Counted from the stretch's first letter, positions 9,612 through 20,284 are shown. The stretch: DNA of 64,000 bases from Sphingomonas sp. Ant H11 (GCF_000797515.1 NZ_JSBN01000213.1:54910-118909), one strand, 5' to 3'. Notes: a model not told the origin generated them from the sequence alone. Program-made: numbers and translations.

Positions 9612-10448
9612 ATGGCCGGCGAAACGCCCAACCTGCTCGGAGCCTATCTTCGCGACCGCCGCACCCGCCTTGACCCTGTGGCATTAGGGTTCGACAGCAG
9701 TCGACGGCGTACGCCGGGGCTGCGCCGCGAGGAAGTTGCCAGCCGCGCGAACATCAGCCCGACATGGTACACTTGGCTGGAGCAGGGGCGCGGTGGCGCG
9801 CCATCAGCCGACGTACTGGACCGCATTGCCAAAGGGCTGATGCTGACCGAGCCGGAGCGCGAGCACCTCTACATGCTGGGCCTCGGCCGCCCGCCGGAGG
9901 CGCGTTACCAGGCCGTCGACGGGATCTCCCCCCGGCTGCAACGCGTGCTGGACGGGATGGTGCTGAGCCCCGCGATCGTCAAAACAGCAATGTGGGATGT
10001 TGTCGGGTGGAACCGGGCGGCGGCGCTGCTGCTGACCGATTACGCCAAGCTGCCGCGCGAAGACCGCAACATCCTCCGCCTGATGTTCGGGAGCGATCAG
10101 GTCCGCCTCCGAAACGCGGATTGGGACGGCGTCGCCCGCTTCGTTGTCGGTGCCTTTCGCGCGGACGTAGCGCGTGCCGGTGCCAATAACAGCGCGGCAG
10201 TAACCAGGCTGGTCAGTGAATTGTGTCGCGTGAGCCCGCAGTTCGAGGCCCTGTGGCAAGACAATGATGTGGTGGCGCACGGCGAGGGGGTAAAGCGCAT
10301 CCATCACCCAGAGGCGGGGCTGCTTGCCATGGAATTCTCGTCCTTCGCGGTCGAAGGGCGGCCCGAACTCGGGATGATCATATACAACCCCGCCACGCCA
10401 GCGGATGCCGATCGACTGCGCGCGCTGTTGGACGCTCATGACGATTGA
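9612..10448 (+). CDS. MmyB-type helix-turn-helix transcriptional regulator
   Basis: 278 residues. An N-terminal Xre-like HTH (about residues 5-80) contains RTPGLRREEVASRANISPTW and WLEQGRGGAPSADVLDRIA, the signature of the MmyB family. The C-terminal ~180 residues are the MmyB ligand-binding PAS-like domain (WDVVGWNRAAALLL, then FRAD and FE(A)LW-like motifs). Streptomyces MmyB regulators bind fatty acids; the ligand here is unknown. Such genes often control an adjacent, divergent SDR oxidoreductase, which is exactly the arrangement here. Confidence 0.9.
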   Translation: MAGETPNLLGAYLRDRRTRLDPVALGFDSSRRRTPGLRREEVASRANISPTWYTWLEQGRGGAPSADVLDRIAKGLMLTEPEREHLYMLGLGRPPEARYQAVDGISPRLQRVLDGMVLSPAIVKTAMWDVVGWNRAAALLLTDYAKLPREDRNILRLMFGSDQVRLRNADWDGVARFVVGAFRADVARAGANNSAAVTRLVSELCRVSPQFEALWQDNDVVAHGEGVKRIHHPEAGLLAMEFSSFAVEGRPELGMIIYNPATPADADRLRALLDAHDD

Positions 10449-10604
10449 TGGAGATCGGCGGCCCCGAAACGGAGATCGTCCACTCGCCGACCAGTCCGCG
10501 CCGTGACAGCGGCCGCAAAGCCAGGATTTCCAACCTTCGCAGTCCCGTAGATACCGGCATCGCGGCGGTGGCACGCGATGCGCGTGTGGTTTAGCTTCGG
10601 CCCC

Positions 10605-11401
10605 ATGACCACAGGCAAAATCCGAATCGGCATTGGCGGCTGGACCTATGAGCCGTGGCGCGGGGTGTTTTTCCCCGATAAATGGCCGATCAAGCGCGAA
10701 CTTGAATATGCGGCGGCACGGCTGACCGCGATCGAGGTCAACGGGACCTATTATTCGTCGCAAAAGCCCGCGACGTTCGCTTCCTGGGCAAAGGCGGTGC
10801 CGGACGGTTTTGTGTTCGCGCTGAAGGCCTCGCGCTATTGCACCAACCGCAAGGTCCTGGCCGAAGCAGGCGAGTCGATCGCTCGCTTCACGGGGCAAGG
10901 GATTGTCGAGCTCGGAGATCGGTTGGGGCCGATCCTATGGCAGTTTATGGCAACCAAGCAGTTCGATCCCGATGATTTCGGGGCCTTCCTCAAGCTGCTG
11001 CCGCAGCACCAAGATGGGGTCGCGTTACGTCACGCGGTGCAGGTTCGACACGCCAGTTTCCAGGTTCCCGAATTCGTCGCGCTGGCGCGGGCCGCGGTGT
11101 GGCGATTGTCTATGCCGATTCGGCGGACTATCCCGCGATTGCCGATGTCAGCGGCGATTTTGTCTATGCCCGGCTCGAAGCCGCAGTGGAGGAAGAACCC
11201 ACCGGCTATGCGCCTGCAGCGCTGGATCGCTGGGCCGATGTGGCGCGCGGCTGGGCCCGGGGCGAGGCACCCGATCCCCTGGTGCGTTTTGCCGAGCCCG
11301 CGCCCGAAGTCCCCCGCGATACCTTCGTGTTCTTCATCAACGGCGCAAAGGTGCGCGCGCCGGCCGGGGCGATGGCACTGATCCAACGGATCGACGGCTA
11401 G
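10605..11401 (+). CDS. DUF72-family protein (one frameshift)
   Basis: TIM-barrel-like DUF72 protein of about 265 residues, biochemical function unknown. The family start is clear: IRIGIGGWTYEPWRGVFFP, then EVNGTYYSSQ and FVFALKASRY. ATG 10605 places this motif at the N-terminus; the ATG at 10578 is upstream of the conserved block. The frame breaks near 11096, where a G run appears one base short; after ALARAA the sequence resumes as VAIVYADSADYPAIADVSGD and ends with the usual FFINGAKVRAPAGAMALIQRI tail at 11401. Its TAG stop overlaps the opposing gene's stop in a CTAG tetranucleotide. Confidence 0.85.
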
Positions 11402-12445
11402 CGCGGCTGGGGGGGCGACTCCGGCTGTGGCGTTGCGCCGCCGGGTGCAGCCGCGCCCTGTGCGGTCCGAACCGCCGGTGCTGGCGCGGGCGCGACGGCT
11501 ATAGCGGGCGCGGCATTGACACTCGGGGGCAAAAAGCGCCGCACTTTCGATCGTGTCGAGTGCGCGACGCGCTGCGATGTAACGCCGTGCTGCGCTCGTC
11601 CAGCGCTCCGCCCGCGGGGCACCGGGTGTGCGCGAAACTTCGGCGAGGGCCGCCTCGACCTGCCCGGCATCCAGCAAACGGCGCGCGCGCGCGACGCGAT
11701 CGACCGGCAGCGGCGAAGGTGTTCCCGCCTTGCGCACGACCACCAGATTGCTGAGTTCGCGTTTCAGGCTTTGCCACCAGCCGGTGCTGGCCATCCCGGT
11801 CATGAGCTCGGGCGCAACCCCGTCGAGCCCGATGCGCAGATCCTCCAGCGTCACCGGTTCGCGCGCGGCTTGCACGATGGTGGCGATCGCCGCAGGCTGC
11901 ACGCTACCGAAGCGTTCGCGCAACTGATCCTCGAGAAACCCCAGATTGAGCCCGCGGTCGAGCGCACGGCGAGCGGCGAAGGCGACCATCAACCCCTCGC
12001 TCCGCGTCGCATAGCCAGAGGCGCGCCGTGCATCGCGATCGATCGTTCCCGACCGTGCTTCCAGATCGCCGATCTTGTCGGCCAGTTCGGCTTCGCGGCT
12101 GGACAAGGCGGCAAGGTCGATCGTCGGGACCGGGGCGTTGGTCTTGCTCGGCACGATTACGACCGGCGCTTGTCCGTTGCTGCCAACCGGTAGCGTGACG
12201 GTGGCGACCGGCTTGGTGTCGCCGCCCCGGACGAGGCGCAAGATGACGAAAGCGGTGGCGCTCGCCCCGATCAGGAACGCGATCAGCCCGAGCGCGATCG
12301 CCCGCCGCCAGCCGAGGCCGTCCGACGTCGCGACCCGCGGGGGCGGCACGAAGGGCGGCACGGTACGCGCCGCGACCGGCTCGACCTGCGGCGAATCGAA
12401 ACGAGCGGGCGCGGTTTCGGGGACGGGAGGCGGTGTGTCGTCCAT
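11398..12445 (-). CDS. Mitofilin/Mic60-like inner-membrane protein (COG4223 type)
   Basis: About 350 residues: a Pro-rich cytoplasmic N-terminus (1-45), one membrane helix (about 49-71, ALGLIAFLIGASATAFVIL), a Thr/Val/Pro linker, a coiled coil beginning near LAALSSREAELADKIGD, and a C-terminal helical domain resembling the mitofilin signature (EPVTLEDLRIGL, GWWQSLKRELSNLVVVR, ARRLLDAGQVEAALAEV). Mic60 is the crista-junction protein of mitochondria, and alphaproteobacterial homologues shape intracytoplasmic membranes. It directly follows hemD, the known location of bacterial mic60. The frame breaks in a run at 11531-11535, after which the Ala/Pro-rich tail ends at 11398. Confidence 0.78.
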
Positions 12446-12476
12446 AGCTGCCTTATCGGGGCCATGACGCGGGCGG

Positions 12477-13160
12477 TCAACGGCTCGTCGTGCCGCCGCG
12501 CGCCTCCACCGCAGCGAACAAGGCTGCATCGTCCGGCGTCGCCGCGATGGCGAGCGCGCGCCAACCGCGCCCGGCGGCGGTGGCGATTGCCGGGCTGAAG
12601 GCGGCGATGTCCAGGGCCGCGCGATCCATCCCCAGATGTTCGAGCAGCCCCGCCAGTCGGCGCGCGGCGCGTGCCGAATGCAACAACGCGGTGGTTCCGG
12701 CGAGCGCGCGAAGCGCTGAATCATCGACGGGGATGGTGACGCTTTCATAGACGGGCACCACCGCCGCAACGGCTCCGCCCCGCTCCAGCGTGCGATCGCG
12801 ACCGGTGAGGTGCAAGGCGTTGGCAAGCCCGTGCGCGGTGGCGATGGCCGCTATGTCGGCGGCGTTGCCGTCACCGGTCGCAATGACGTCAAAACCCGCC
12901 GCGCGTGCCGCCGCCGCCGTATGCGGCCCGACCGCCAGCACGGGGAGTTCCCGCAGCGCTTCGAGCCCGGGCCCGCCGAGCCGAAGCGCGTTGGCGCTGG
13001 TCAGAATGAGCGAATCGTAGAGTGTGGGATCGGAGACATCCCAGGGAAGCGCGCCCACCGCGAACAGCGGGAGTGATAGTGTTGCGAACCCGGCGGCCTG
13101 TGCGCGGGCGACGGTGGCGGCATTGCCCGGCTCGGGCCGCAACACCGCCAGTGTGGTCAC
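12477..13160 (-). CDS. hemD: Uroporphyrinogen-III synthase
   Basis: 227 residues. It closes hydroxymethylbilane with inversion of ring D to give uroporphyrinogen III. Sequence conservation in this family is low; support comes from the start TLAVLRPEPGNAATVARAQ, the DSLILTSANALR and VGPHTAAAARAAGFDV motifs, and the position directly after hemC. The GTG start at 13160 overlaps the hemC stop as GTGA, so the two are translationally coupled. The Mic60-like gene follows after 31 bases. Confidence 0.9.
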   Translation of the reverse strand: MTTLAVLRPEPGNAATVARAQAAGFATLSLPLFAVGALPWDVSDPTLYDSLILTSANALRLGGPGLEALRELPVLAVGPHTAAAARAAGFDVIATGDGNAADIAAIATAHGLANALHLTGRDRTLERGGAVAAVVPVYESVTIPVDDSALRALAGTTALLHSARAARRLAGLLEHLGMDRAALDIAAFSPAIATAAGRGWRALAIAATPDDAALFAAVEARGGTTSR

Positions 13161-14076
13161 GCCGCGAACAGCCGCCGTACCGACGCCGGAGCCGCGCCAG
13201 CAAATCGGCCGCCAGCCGCGCGGCGAGCGTGGCATCGCCAACGGCCGCGCAAGCTTCGCCCGAAACGTGTGCGCTGCCATCCTCGGCGAACAATTCGGCG
13301 CGCAGGCGGATGGTGTCGCCGTCGCGTGTCGCCAGCGCAGCGACCGGCGAATGGCAATCGGCCTGCAATGCGGCGAGCAAGGCGCGTTCGACCAGCACAC
13401 AGCAGTGCGTCGCTGCATCATCGATTGCGGCGAGCCAGCCGAGCATCCGCGTGTCGCTCGCCCGCGCCTCGATCCCGACCGCGCCTTGCGCGGGCGCGGG
13501 CAGCATGATGTCAATCGCGATGGCGACACCGACATCGGGGCGGCCAAGCCGGTCGAGCCCTGCTGCCGCCAGCATGGAGGCATCGACGGCACCCGCCGCG
13601 ACCTTGGCCAGGCGCGTATCGACATTTCCGCGAAACAGCACGGTCGCCAGATCGGGGCGTATCCGTCGCAATTGTGCGACTCGGCGTGGCGAGCTGGTGC
13701 CGATCACCGCGCCCCGGCGCAGTGCGGCGATGCTTTCGGCCCCGATCAGCCGGTCGCGGACATCGGCACGCGGCAGCATCGCCGCGATGGCAATGTCGGC
13801 GGGGCGGATCGTCTCGACATCCTTCATCGAATGCACCGCGCAATCGATCTCACCCGACAGCAATGCGCGGTCGAGTTCCTTGGTCCACAGTGCCTTGCCG
13901 CCGATTTCGGCGAGCGCGACATTCTGCACGCGGTCGCCCGTGGTCTTGATCGGAACGATCTCGATCGCATCGGCGGTCCAGCCATGCGCCCGGGCCAGCG
14001 TGTCGCGCACCATATTGGCCTGGACGAGCGCAAGCGGCGATCCGCGCGTGCCGAGTCTGAATTGCGGATGGGTCAC
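13157..14076 (-). CDS. hemC: Hydroxymethylbilane synthase (porphobilinogen deaminase)
   Basis: About 306 residues; assembles four porphobilinogens into the linear tetrapyrrole. Seen in order: LGTRGSPLALVQANMVRDTL at the start, CAVHSMKDVE, the substrate-arginine region GTSSPRRVAQLRRIRPDL, and LQADCHSPVAALA with the cysteine that carries the dipyrromethane cofactor. GTG 14076 is the best start. The frame breaks near 13192, where a G run on the coding strand appears one base short; the corrected C-terminus is APASVRRLFAA with the stop at 13157. Without correction it would read into hemD. Divergent from tsaD. Confidence 0.92.
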
Positions 14077-14160
14077 GCGGGTCCTCTGGTTTCGTGATAC
14101 CCCTCTTGGCGAAACCACCCGATTTCGACAAGCGCCGCGCAACACGCTAGGGGGCGGGGC

Positions 14161-15193
14161 ATGGCACTGATCCTTGGTCTTGAATCGAGCTGTGACGAAA
14201 CCGCCGCCGCGGTGATCTCGTCTGACCGGCGCGTCCTCGCTCACCGCCTGGCGGGACAGGAGGCAGCGCACCGGCCGTTTGGCGGGGTGGTGCCCGAAAT
14301 CGCGGCGCGCGCGCATGTCGAAGTGCTGGCCCCGCTGGTCGAAGCCGCATTGGCCGATGCCGGGGTAACGCTGGCCGATGTCGATGCGATTGCGGCAACC
14401 GCCGGGCCGGGCCTGATCGGTGGGGTGATGGTCGGGCTGGTCACGGGCAAGGCGCTGGCGCATGCGGCGGGCAAGCCGCTGATCGCGGTCAACCATCTCG
14501 AAGGCCACGCCCTGTCACCGCGCCTGGCCGATCCCGATCTCGCTTTCCCCTATCTCTTGCTGTTGGTGTCGGGCGGGCATTGCCAGTTGCTGCTGGTCGA
14601 AGGCGTTGCGCGCTATCGCCGCCTCGCCACCACGATCGACGATGCGGCTGGGGAAGCGTTCGACAAGACCGCCAAGGTGTTGGGGCTGGGCTTTCCCGGT
14701 GGCCCGGCGGTCGAGGCCGCAGCGGCTTTGGGGCGGCCGATCGTGCCATTGCCACGCCCGCTGAAGGGCTCCGCCGAGCCGCATTTCTCCTTCGCGGGCC
14801 TGAAAAAGTGCGGTGGTGCGCGCACACGACGCCAAGACATGGAGCGTCGAGGATTTGGCCGCCTCGTTCCAGGCAGCGGTGATCGATTGCCTGCTCGATC
14901 GCACCGCGCGCGCGCTTGATCGTGCCGCGGGGGCGACGGCGCTGGTGGTCGCGGGCGGGGTTGCGGCGAATGGCGCGGTGCGGGCGGCACTCAGCGGGCT
15001 GGCGGACACCAACGGCCTGCGCTTCGTCGCGCCGCCTTTGTGGCTGTGTACCGACAATGCCGCGATGATCGGCTGGGCCGGGGCGGAGCGCTTTGCCAAA
15101 GGTTTGACCGACCCGCTCGACATTGCCGCGCGGCCGCGCTGGCCGCTCGATCCGGGGGCCGAAGCGGTGCGCGGCGCGGGGGTGAAGGCATGA
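14161..15193 (+). CDS. tsaD: tRNA t6A37 threonylcarbamoyltransferase TsaD (one frameshift)
   Basis: Catalytic subunit of the TsaBDE complex, which transfers threonylcarbamoyl to A37 of ANN-decoding tRNAs. ASKHA fold with [15 protein letters not shown] at the start, [12 protein letters not shown], and NHLEGH with the metal-binding histidines. The A5 run at 14803-14807 appears one base too long. Corrected, FAGLK is followed by [20 protein letters not shown] and the conserved [15 protein letters not shown] and [10 protein letters not shown] motifs, ending at 15193 (~343 residues, normal length). The stop overlaps the gpsA start as ATGA. Confidence 0.92.
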
Positions 15194-16161
15194 AGATCGG
15201 CGTCATTGGCGGCGGGGCCTGGGGCACCGCGTTGGCACAGGTTGCCGCGCGCGGCGGTGATCCTGTCTTGCTATGGGCGCGCGAGCCCGACGTGGTCGCT
15301 TCGATCAACCAGACGCACGAGAATAGCCGCTTTCTCGCAGGCATTGCGCTGCCGCCCTCGATCCGGGCGACCGGCGCGCTTGGGGATCTCGCGGCGTGCG
15401 ATGCGTTGCTGGTCGTCGCGCCCGCGCAGCACGTCCGCGCGGTGTTGGCCGAAACCCCGGTCGGCACGACGCCGCTGGTGCTGTGCGCCAAGGGGATTGA
15501 GGCGGGGACGCAGTTTCTGGTCGGCGAAGTGGCGCAACAGCTCCATCCTGAAGCGCCGATTGCAGTGCTGTCCGGCCCGACCTTTGCGCATGAAGTAGCG
15601 GCGGGGCAGCCGACCGCAGTCACGCTGGCCTGTGCCGACGCTGCGCTCGGCGCGGCGCTGGCCGATCGGCTCGCTAGTCCCAGCTTCCGCCCCTATGCCT
15701 CGACCGATGTGATCGGTGCCGAGATTGGCGGGGCGGTCAAGAATGTGCTCGCGATCGCGTGCGGCGTGGTCGAGGGCGCGGGGCTCGGCCAGAATGCACG
15801 CGCCGCGCTGATCGCGCGCGGCTTTGCAGAGATGACGCGCTTTGGCCTGGCGCGCGGTGCGCGGGCGGAAACGCTCAGCGGCCTGTCGGGGTTGGGCGAT
15901 CTGGTGCTGACCTGTTCGTCGACCAGTTCGCGCAATTTCTCGCTCGGCATGGGATTGGGCCAGGGCAAGTGCGCGGCGGACCTGCTTGCCGATCGCCTGA
16001 CCGTCGCAGAGGGCGCGTTCACCGCGCCAGTGCTGCGCGATGCGGCGGCGGCAGCGGGCGTCGACATGCCGGTGGTGGAGGCGGTGTGCGCGCTGCTTGA
16101 CGGGCGCGAAGTCCATGCCGTGGTGGGCGCGCTGCTCGCGCGCCCGCTACGCCCGGAATAG
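15190..16161 (+). CDS. gpsA: Glycerol-3-phosphate dehydrogenase [NAD(P)+]
   Basis: 323 residues; reduces dihydroxyacetone phosphate to sn-glycerol-3-phosphate for phospholipid synthesis. N-terminal Rossmann motif [18 protein letters not shown]; conserved [20 protein letters not shown]; catalytic-lysine region [21 protein letters not shown]; substrate loop [16 protein letters not shown]. The start overlaps the tsaD stop, giving a tsaD-gpsA operon as in many alphaproteobacteria. Intact frame. Confidence 0.97.
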   Translation: MKIGVIGGGAWGTALAQVAARGGDPVLLWAREPDVVASINQTHENSRFLAGIALPPSIRATGALGDLAACDALLVVAPAQHVRAVLAETPVGTTPLVLCAKGIEAGTQFLVGEVAQQLHPEAPIAVLSGPTFAHEVAAGQPTAVTLACADAALGAALADRLASPSFRPYASTDVIGAEIGGAVKNVLAIACGVVEGAGLGQNARAALIARGFAEMTRFGLARGARAETLSGLSGLGDLVLTCSSTSSRNFSLGMGLGQGKCAADLLADRLTVAEGAFTAPVLRDAAAAAGVDMPVVEAVCALLDGREVHAVVGALLARPLRPE

Positions 16162-16167
16162 CCGCTA

Positions 16168-16347
16168 CTAAAAGTCGATCGCGATACCCTTTGACTCCCA
16201 ATCGCCATAGCGGGTGGGATCAAGGCCATCGGGGTCGCCCTTCGCACTTTGCCCGGCCATCGCCGCCGGTTTCGGCTCGGGCTGCGGCAGCGGCGGGTTC
16301 GCGCTGAGATAGGCAGGTGGCTTCACATGCGGCGGGCGGCGGGCCAT
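16168..16347 (-). CDS. SDHAF4-type succinate dehydrogenase assembly factor (DUF1674)
   Basis: 59 residues from ATG 16347 (MARRPPHVKPPAY). The conserved DUF1674 tail DPTRYGDWESKGIAIDF is at the C-terminus, the hallmark of SDHAF4, which in mitochondria binds flavinylated SdhA and protects it before complex II assembly. The N-terminal half is Pro-rich and disordered, as in homologues. It is convergent with gpsA (6-base gap). A longer in-frame start at 16410 exists but the extension is poor. Confidence 0.8.
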   Translation of the reverse strand: MARRPPHVKPPAYLSANPPLPQPEPKPAAMAGQSAKGDPDGLDPTRYGDWESKGIAIDF

Positions 16348-16474
16348 GGAGGTGTCCTTGGGGCGGCATGATGCCGTATCCCGCGTGACATCGGCGGTCT
16401 TTCCGCCCAATTCAACCCAGCGCCTGCAAGATTGTGAGACCCCGCTTTTGACCCTTCCGCCGCCCCGCCGCTAT

Positions 16475-17748
16475 ATGCCCAAGCCCGAACCGGTCGATCC
16501 GCCGGGTGTTCCCGCGCGCGCGCGGCACTGCGCCTGCTCGATGCCGTATTACGCCAGGGCCTGCCGCTGGAGGTGGCGATCGGGCGCGCAACGGCGGGAA
16601 TCGAGCGTGCCGACGACCGGGCGCTGGCCCATGCCATCGCCGCCGAAGTACTGCGCCGCTTGCCCGATCTCGACGCGTTGATCGATTCGGCGACCAAGAC
16701 GCGGCTGCCCGATGATGCCAAGGCGCGCTTTGCGCTGCGCATTGCGCTCGTCCAGGCCTTGTCGCTCGGCACGCCGCCGCACGCCGCGATCTCGACCGTG
16801 CTGCCGCTGGTCGATGGCGGCCCGCGCAAGCTCGTCCACGGCGTGTTCGGCACGTTGATGCGCGGTGGCGACCAGCTTCCCGAACAGCCGACCCTGCCCG
16901 ATCCGGTGGCGATCCGGTGGCACGCCGCCTGGGGCGATGACGGGATTGAGGCGGCCGAGCGCGCAATGGCAGCCCCGCCACCGCTCGACCTGACGCTGGC
17001 CGATCCGGCCACTACGGCTGCGATGGCGGAGGCGCTGGGCGGCGTGTCGCTGCTGCCCGGCCATATGCGCCTGCCCTCGGCGCATGTGCCCGAATTGCCG
17101 GGATTCGAGGACGGAAGTTGGTGGGTACAGGATATCGCCGCTTCGCTGCCCGCGCGCTTGCTCGGGCGTGGCCCCGGCGTTGCGCTGGACCTGTGCGCCG
17201 CCCCCGGCGGCAAGACGATGCAACTCGCGAGCGCAGGCTGGAGCGTCACCTCGGTTGATTCTTCGGAAAGTCGTCTGGCGCGACTTCGCGAAAATCTGGA
17301 GCGCACGCATCTGACGGCAGAGGTGATCGCGGCCGATCTGCTCTTGTGGTCGCCATCGGCTCCCGCAGATGCCGTGCTGCTCGACGCACCCTGCAGCGCG
17401 ACGGGGATCTTTCGCCGTCATCCGGACGTGCTGCACCGCATCCGTCCCTCGCAAATCACCGAATTGGCCGCGTTGCAGGCAAAATTGCTTGCCCGTGCCG
17501 CCGATTGGGTAAAGCCGGGCGGGACGCTTGTTTTCGCGACCTGTTCGCTTGAACCGGCCGAGGGAGAGGCGCAGTTGAAGCGTTTTCTGGCCGCACGCAG
17601 CGATTATGCGATCGAGCCCGTTGCGCAGGACGCGCTTCCGGTTGGCATCGTGCCCAATCCCGGCGGTTGGGTGCGCACGCTTCCCGGCATGGTCGATCCC
17701 GGCGGCAATGACGGCTTTTTCATCGCACGGCTGCGCCGCGCCGGATAA
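16475..17748 (+). CDS. rsmB: 16S rRNA (cytosine-967-C5)-methyltransferase RsmB-like (N-terminal frameshift)
   Basis: An N-terminal NusB-like helical domain (~130 residues) is joined to an m5C methyltransferase domain. Visible motifs are the SAM-binding ALDLCAAPGGKTMQLA, DAPCSATG, with the motif IV cysteine, and the catalytic TCSLEPAEGE. ATG 16475 begins MPKPEPVDPPGVPAR; a frame break in the GC-dinucleotide repeat at about 16512-16524 then leads into ALRLLDAVLRQGLPLEVAIG, the true start of the NusB domain. Without correction the gene would appear to begin at 16573 and lack its first helices. Followed by rpe in the same direction after 46 bases. Confidence 0.88.
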
Positions 17749-17794
17749 TCCCTTGCTTGCCCGGCGTCGTGGCCATGCTAGAGGCTGAAGGCTT

Positions 17795-18457
17795 ATGACA
17801 TACCGTCCTGTCCGTATCGCGCCGTCGATCCTGTCCGCCGATTTCGCCAAATTGGGCGAGGAAGTCCGCGCGATCGACCTTGCCGGCGCGGACTGGATCC
17901 ATGTCGATGTGATGGACGGGCATTTCGTGCCCAATATCTCGATCGGTCCGGCGGTGGTGAAGGCGATCCGCCCGCACACCGCCAAGCCGCTCGACGTGCA
18001 TTTGATGATTGCGCCGGTCGATCCCTATCTGGACGCCTTTGCCGAGGCGGGCGCGGATACGATCAGCATCCATGTCGAAGCGGGGCCGCACACGCATCGC
18101 AGCCTCCAGCACATCCGCAGCCTGGGCAAGCGCCCCGGCGTGGTACTGACCCCGCAGACCCCGGCCAAGGCGCTCGATTATCTGCTGGAAGAGGTCGACC
18201 TTGTCCTCATCATGAGCGTCAATCCCGGCTTTGGCGGGCAGGCGTTCATCGAAAGTTCGCTGCGCAAGATCGAGGCGGTGCGCAAGATGATCGACAAGGG
18301 CGGCTATGCTGTCGATCTGGAGGTCGATGGCGGCATCGATCTTGTCACCGCGCCCCGGGCGATTGCTGCCGGGGCCGATGCGCTGGTCGCGGGGACGGCG
18401 ACCTTCCGCGGCGGCCCCGCGGCCTACGCCGCCAATATCGCGGGCCTGCGCGGCTAG
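17795..18457 (+). CDS. rpe: Ribulose-phosphate 3-epimerase
   Basis: 220 residues, TIM barrel; interconverts ribulose-5-phosphate and xylulose-5-phosphate in the pentose phosphate pathway. Metal and active-site motifs are all present: IAPSILSADFAKLGEE, HVDVMDGHFVPNISIG, DVHLMI, SVNPGFGGQ and EVDGGI. Intact. The stop is directly abutted by the ATG of the heparinase-like gene (TAGATG). Confidence 0.97.
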   Translation: MTYRPVRIAPSILSADFAKLGEEVRAIDLAGADWIHVDVMDGHFVPNISIGPAVVKAIRPHTAKPLDVHLMIAPVDPYLDAFAEAGADTISIHVEAGPHTHRSLQHIRSLGKRPGVVLTPQTPAKALDYLLEEVDLVLIMSVNPGFGGQAFIESSLRKIEAVRKMIDKGGYAVDLEVDGGIDLVTAPRAIAAGADALVAGTATFRGGPAAYAANIAGLRG

Positions 18458-20217
18458 ATGGTTGAGCTGTCCCCCCTTGGAGCCCCGATCGAGTCCGGCC
18501 CCAATGTGCAGGGCGACAGCATCGACGAAGGCAAGCGGCTAATCCGCCAAGGGGGAGACAAAGGGTTGTCGCTGGCCGAACGTCTGGCCGAACGCTTTCA
18601 TCGGCTGACCTGGCGCACGCCCATTCACGGGATGCGGTTGAAGGGCCGCCATCCGCTGAAGCTGATCGCCGTGCCGGACGATCCCTTTTTGGGCGATGCC
18701 CGGCGCGGCAACGCGTTGCTCGACGGTCGACTGAGCTTTCGTGGCGAATCGCGCGCGATCGCGGCGCTCGATTTGGCCAAGCCGGATTTTTCCAAGGCTT
18801 TTGCCGAGTATCTGCACGGTTTTTCCTGGCTGCGCGATCTCTCGACCGTTGCCACGCGCGCGCAGGGAATCCCCATTGCCGAGGCGCTGATGCGGCGTTG
18901 GCTCGATGCCCATGCCGACACGGTCAGCGAACCGGCGTGGCGCGCCGATCTGTGGGGGCGGCGGATCCTGCTGTGGACCGCGCACGCACCGCTTATCCTG
19001 TCATCGACCGATCTCGTCTACCGCAGCCGTGTTCTCAATACGCTGGCGCGTGGAGCACGGCATATCGACCGCGGGGCGGAAAAGGCCGCGCCGGGCGCGC
19101 CGCGCGTTGCGGCGATGTGCGGCGTGGTCGCAGCCGGGTTGTTGATCCCGGGCGGCGATGTGCGGCGCAGTGCCACCGAAGCCGCGCTTGCCAAGGCGCT
19201 GGCCGCATCGATTTTCGAAGATGGCGGCAATGTCGCCCGCGCGCCCGCCGCACAGGTCGATCTGCTGATGCTGTTGACCGCACTCCGCGAAGTCTATGCC
19301 GCGCGACGCTTGAAGCGCCGACGAGTGTCACCAACGCGATCGCGGCGCTGGTTCCCGCCTTGCTCGGCGTCTGCCACGGCGACCGCGATGTCAGCAGTTG
19401 GCAAGGGGGCGCGCCGGTTGGGGCGGCGGCGCTCGACCAGATCATCGCGGCAACGGGCGTACGCACGCGTCCGCTGCGGCAAGCGCGCGAGTGGGGCTAT
19501 CAGCGTTTGGCGGCCGGATCCACCGTCGTCATTCTCGACGGTGCACCCCCGCCGATCGCGCGTTTGGTCGAGGGCGGGTGTGCATCGACGCTGGCCTTCG
19601 AAATGTCCGATGGCCCGCATCGGCTCGTCGTCAATTGCGGCGGGGCGCGCGCGGGCGTCGTGCAGCTTCCGGCGGCGCTGGCCGAAGGGTTGCGGACTAC
19701 AGCGGCGCATTCGACGCTGATCGTTGGCGACAGCAATTCGACCGCAATCCACGCCGATGGCACGCTCGGGCGCGGTGTATCCGAGGTCGAGCTCGCTCGG
19801 CAGGAGAGCGAGGGGTTGAGCCGCGTCGAGGCAAGCCATGATGGCTATGCCCGCCGCTTCGGGTTTCTCCATCGCCGCCAGCTCATTCTGGCGAGCGACG
19901 GGCGCGAGCTGCGTGGCGAGGACATGCTCCTCCCCGCGACCAAGCGCCGCAAGTTGGCGGCAACCGGCTTCGCCGTCCGTTTTCACCTGGGCGTGGGCGC
20001 GCAGGTTTCGCCGACTGCCGACGGACTTGCCGCGCTGTTACGGTTGCCCGGTGGCGGATTGTGGCAGTTCCGCTGTCGCGGCGGCACACTGGCGGTCGAG
20101 GAAAGCGTGTGGATCGATGCCGATGGCCGCCCGCATGCGACCATGCAGCTCGTTATCAGCGGCGAATCGCCTGCGGGTGGGGCGAGTGTAAGCTGGGCGT
20201 TCAAGCGCGCGGGATAA
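18458..20217 (+). CDS. Heparinase II/III-like protein (one frameshift)
   Basis: About 586 residues. The N-terminal half is an (alpha/alpha) toroid-like helical domain ([17 protein letters not shown]); the C-terminal half is the heparinase II/III-like beta-sandwich ([52 protein letters not shown]). The two halves are in different frames: a G appears missing near 19312 so that ARRL continues as [13 protein letters not shown]. Heparinase-like lyases cleave acidic polysaccharides. No signal peptide is evident, and it is wedged between rpe and purH, so it may act on an intracellular or cell-envelope polymer; substrate unknown. Confidence 0.85.
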
Positions 20218-20284
20218 ACCGCACCGGTTGAATCTTCGCAGGCGAGCGGGCAGGGACGCGCAAAGCCATCCCCTGGAGCACCCC

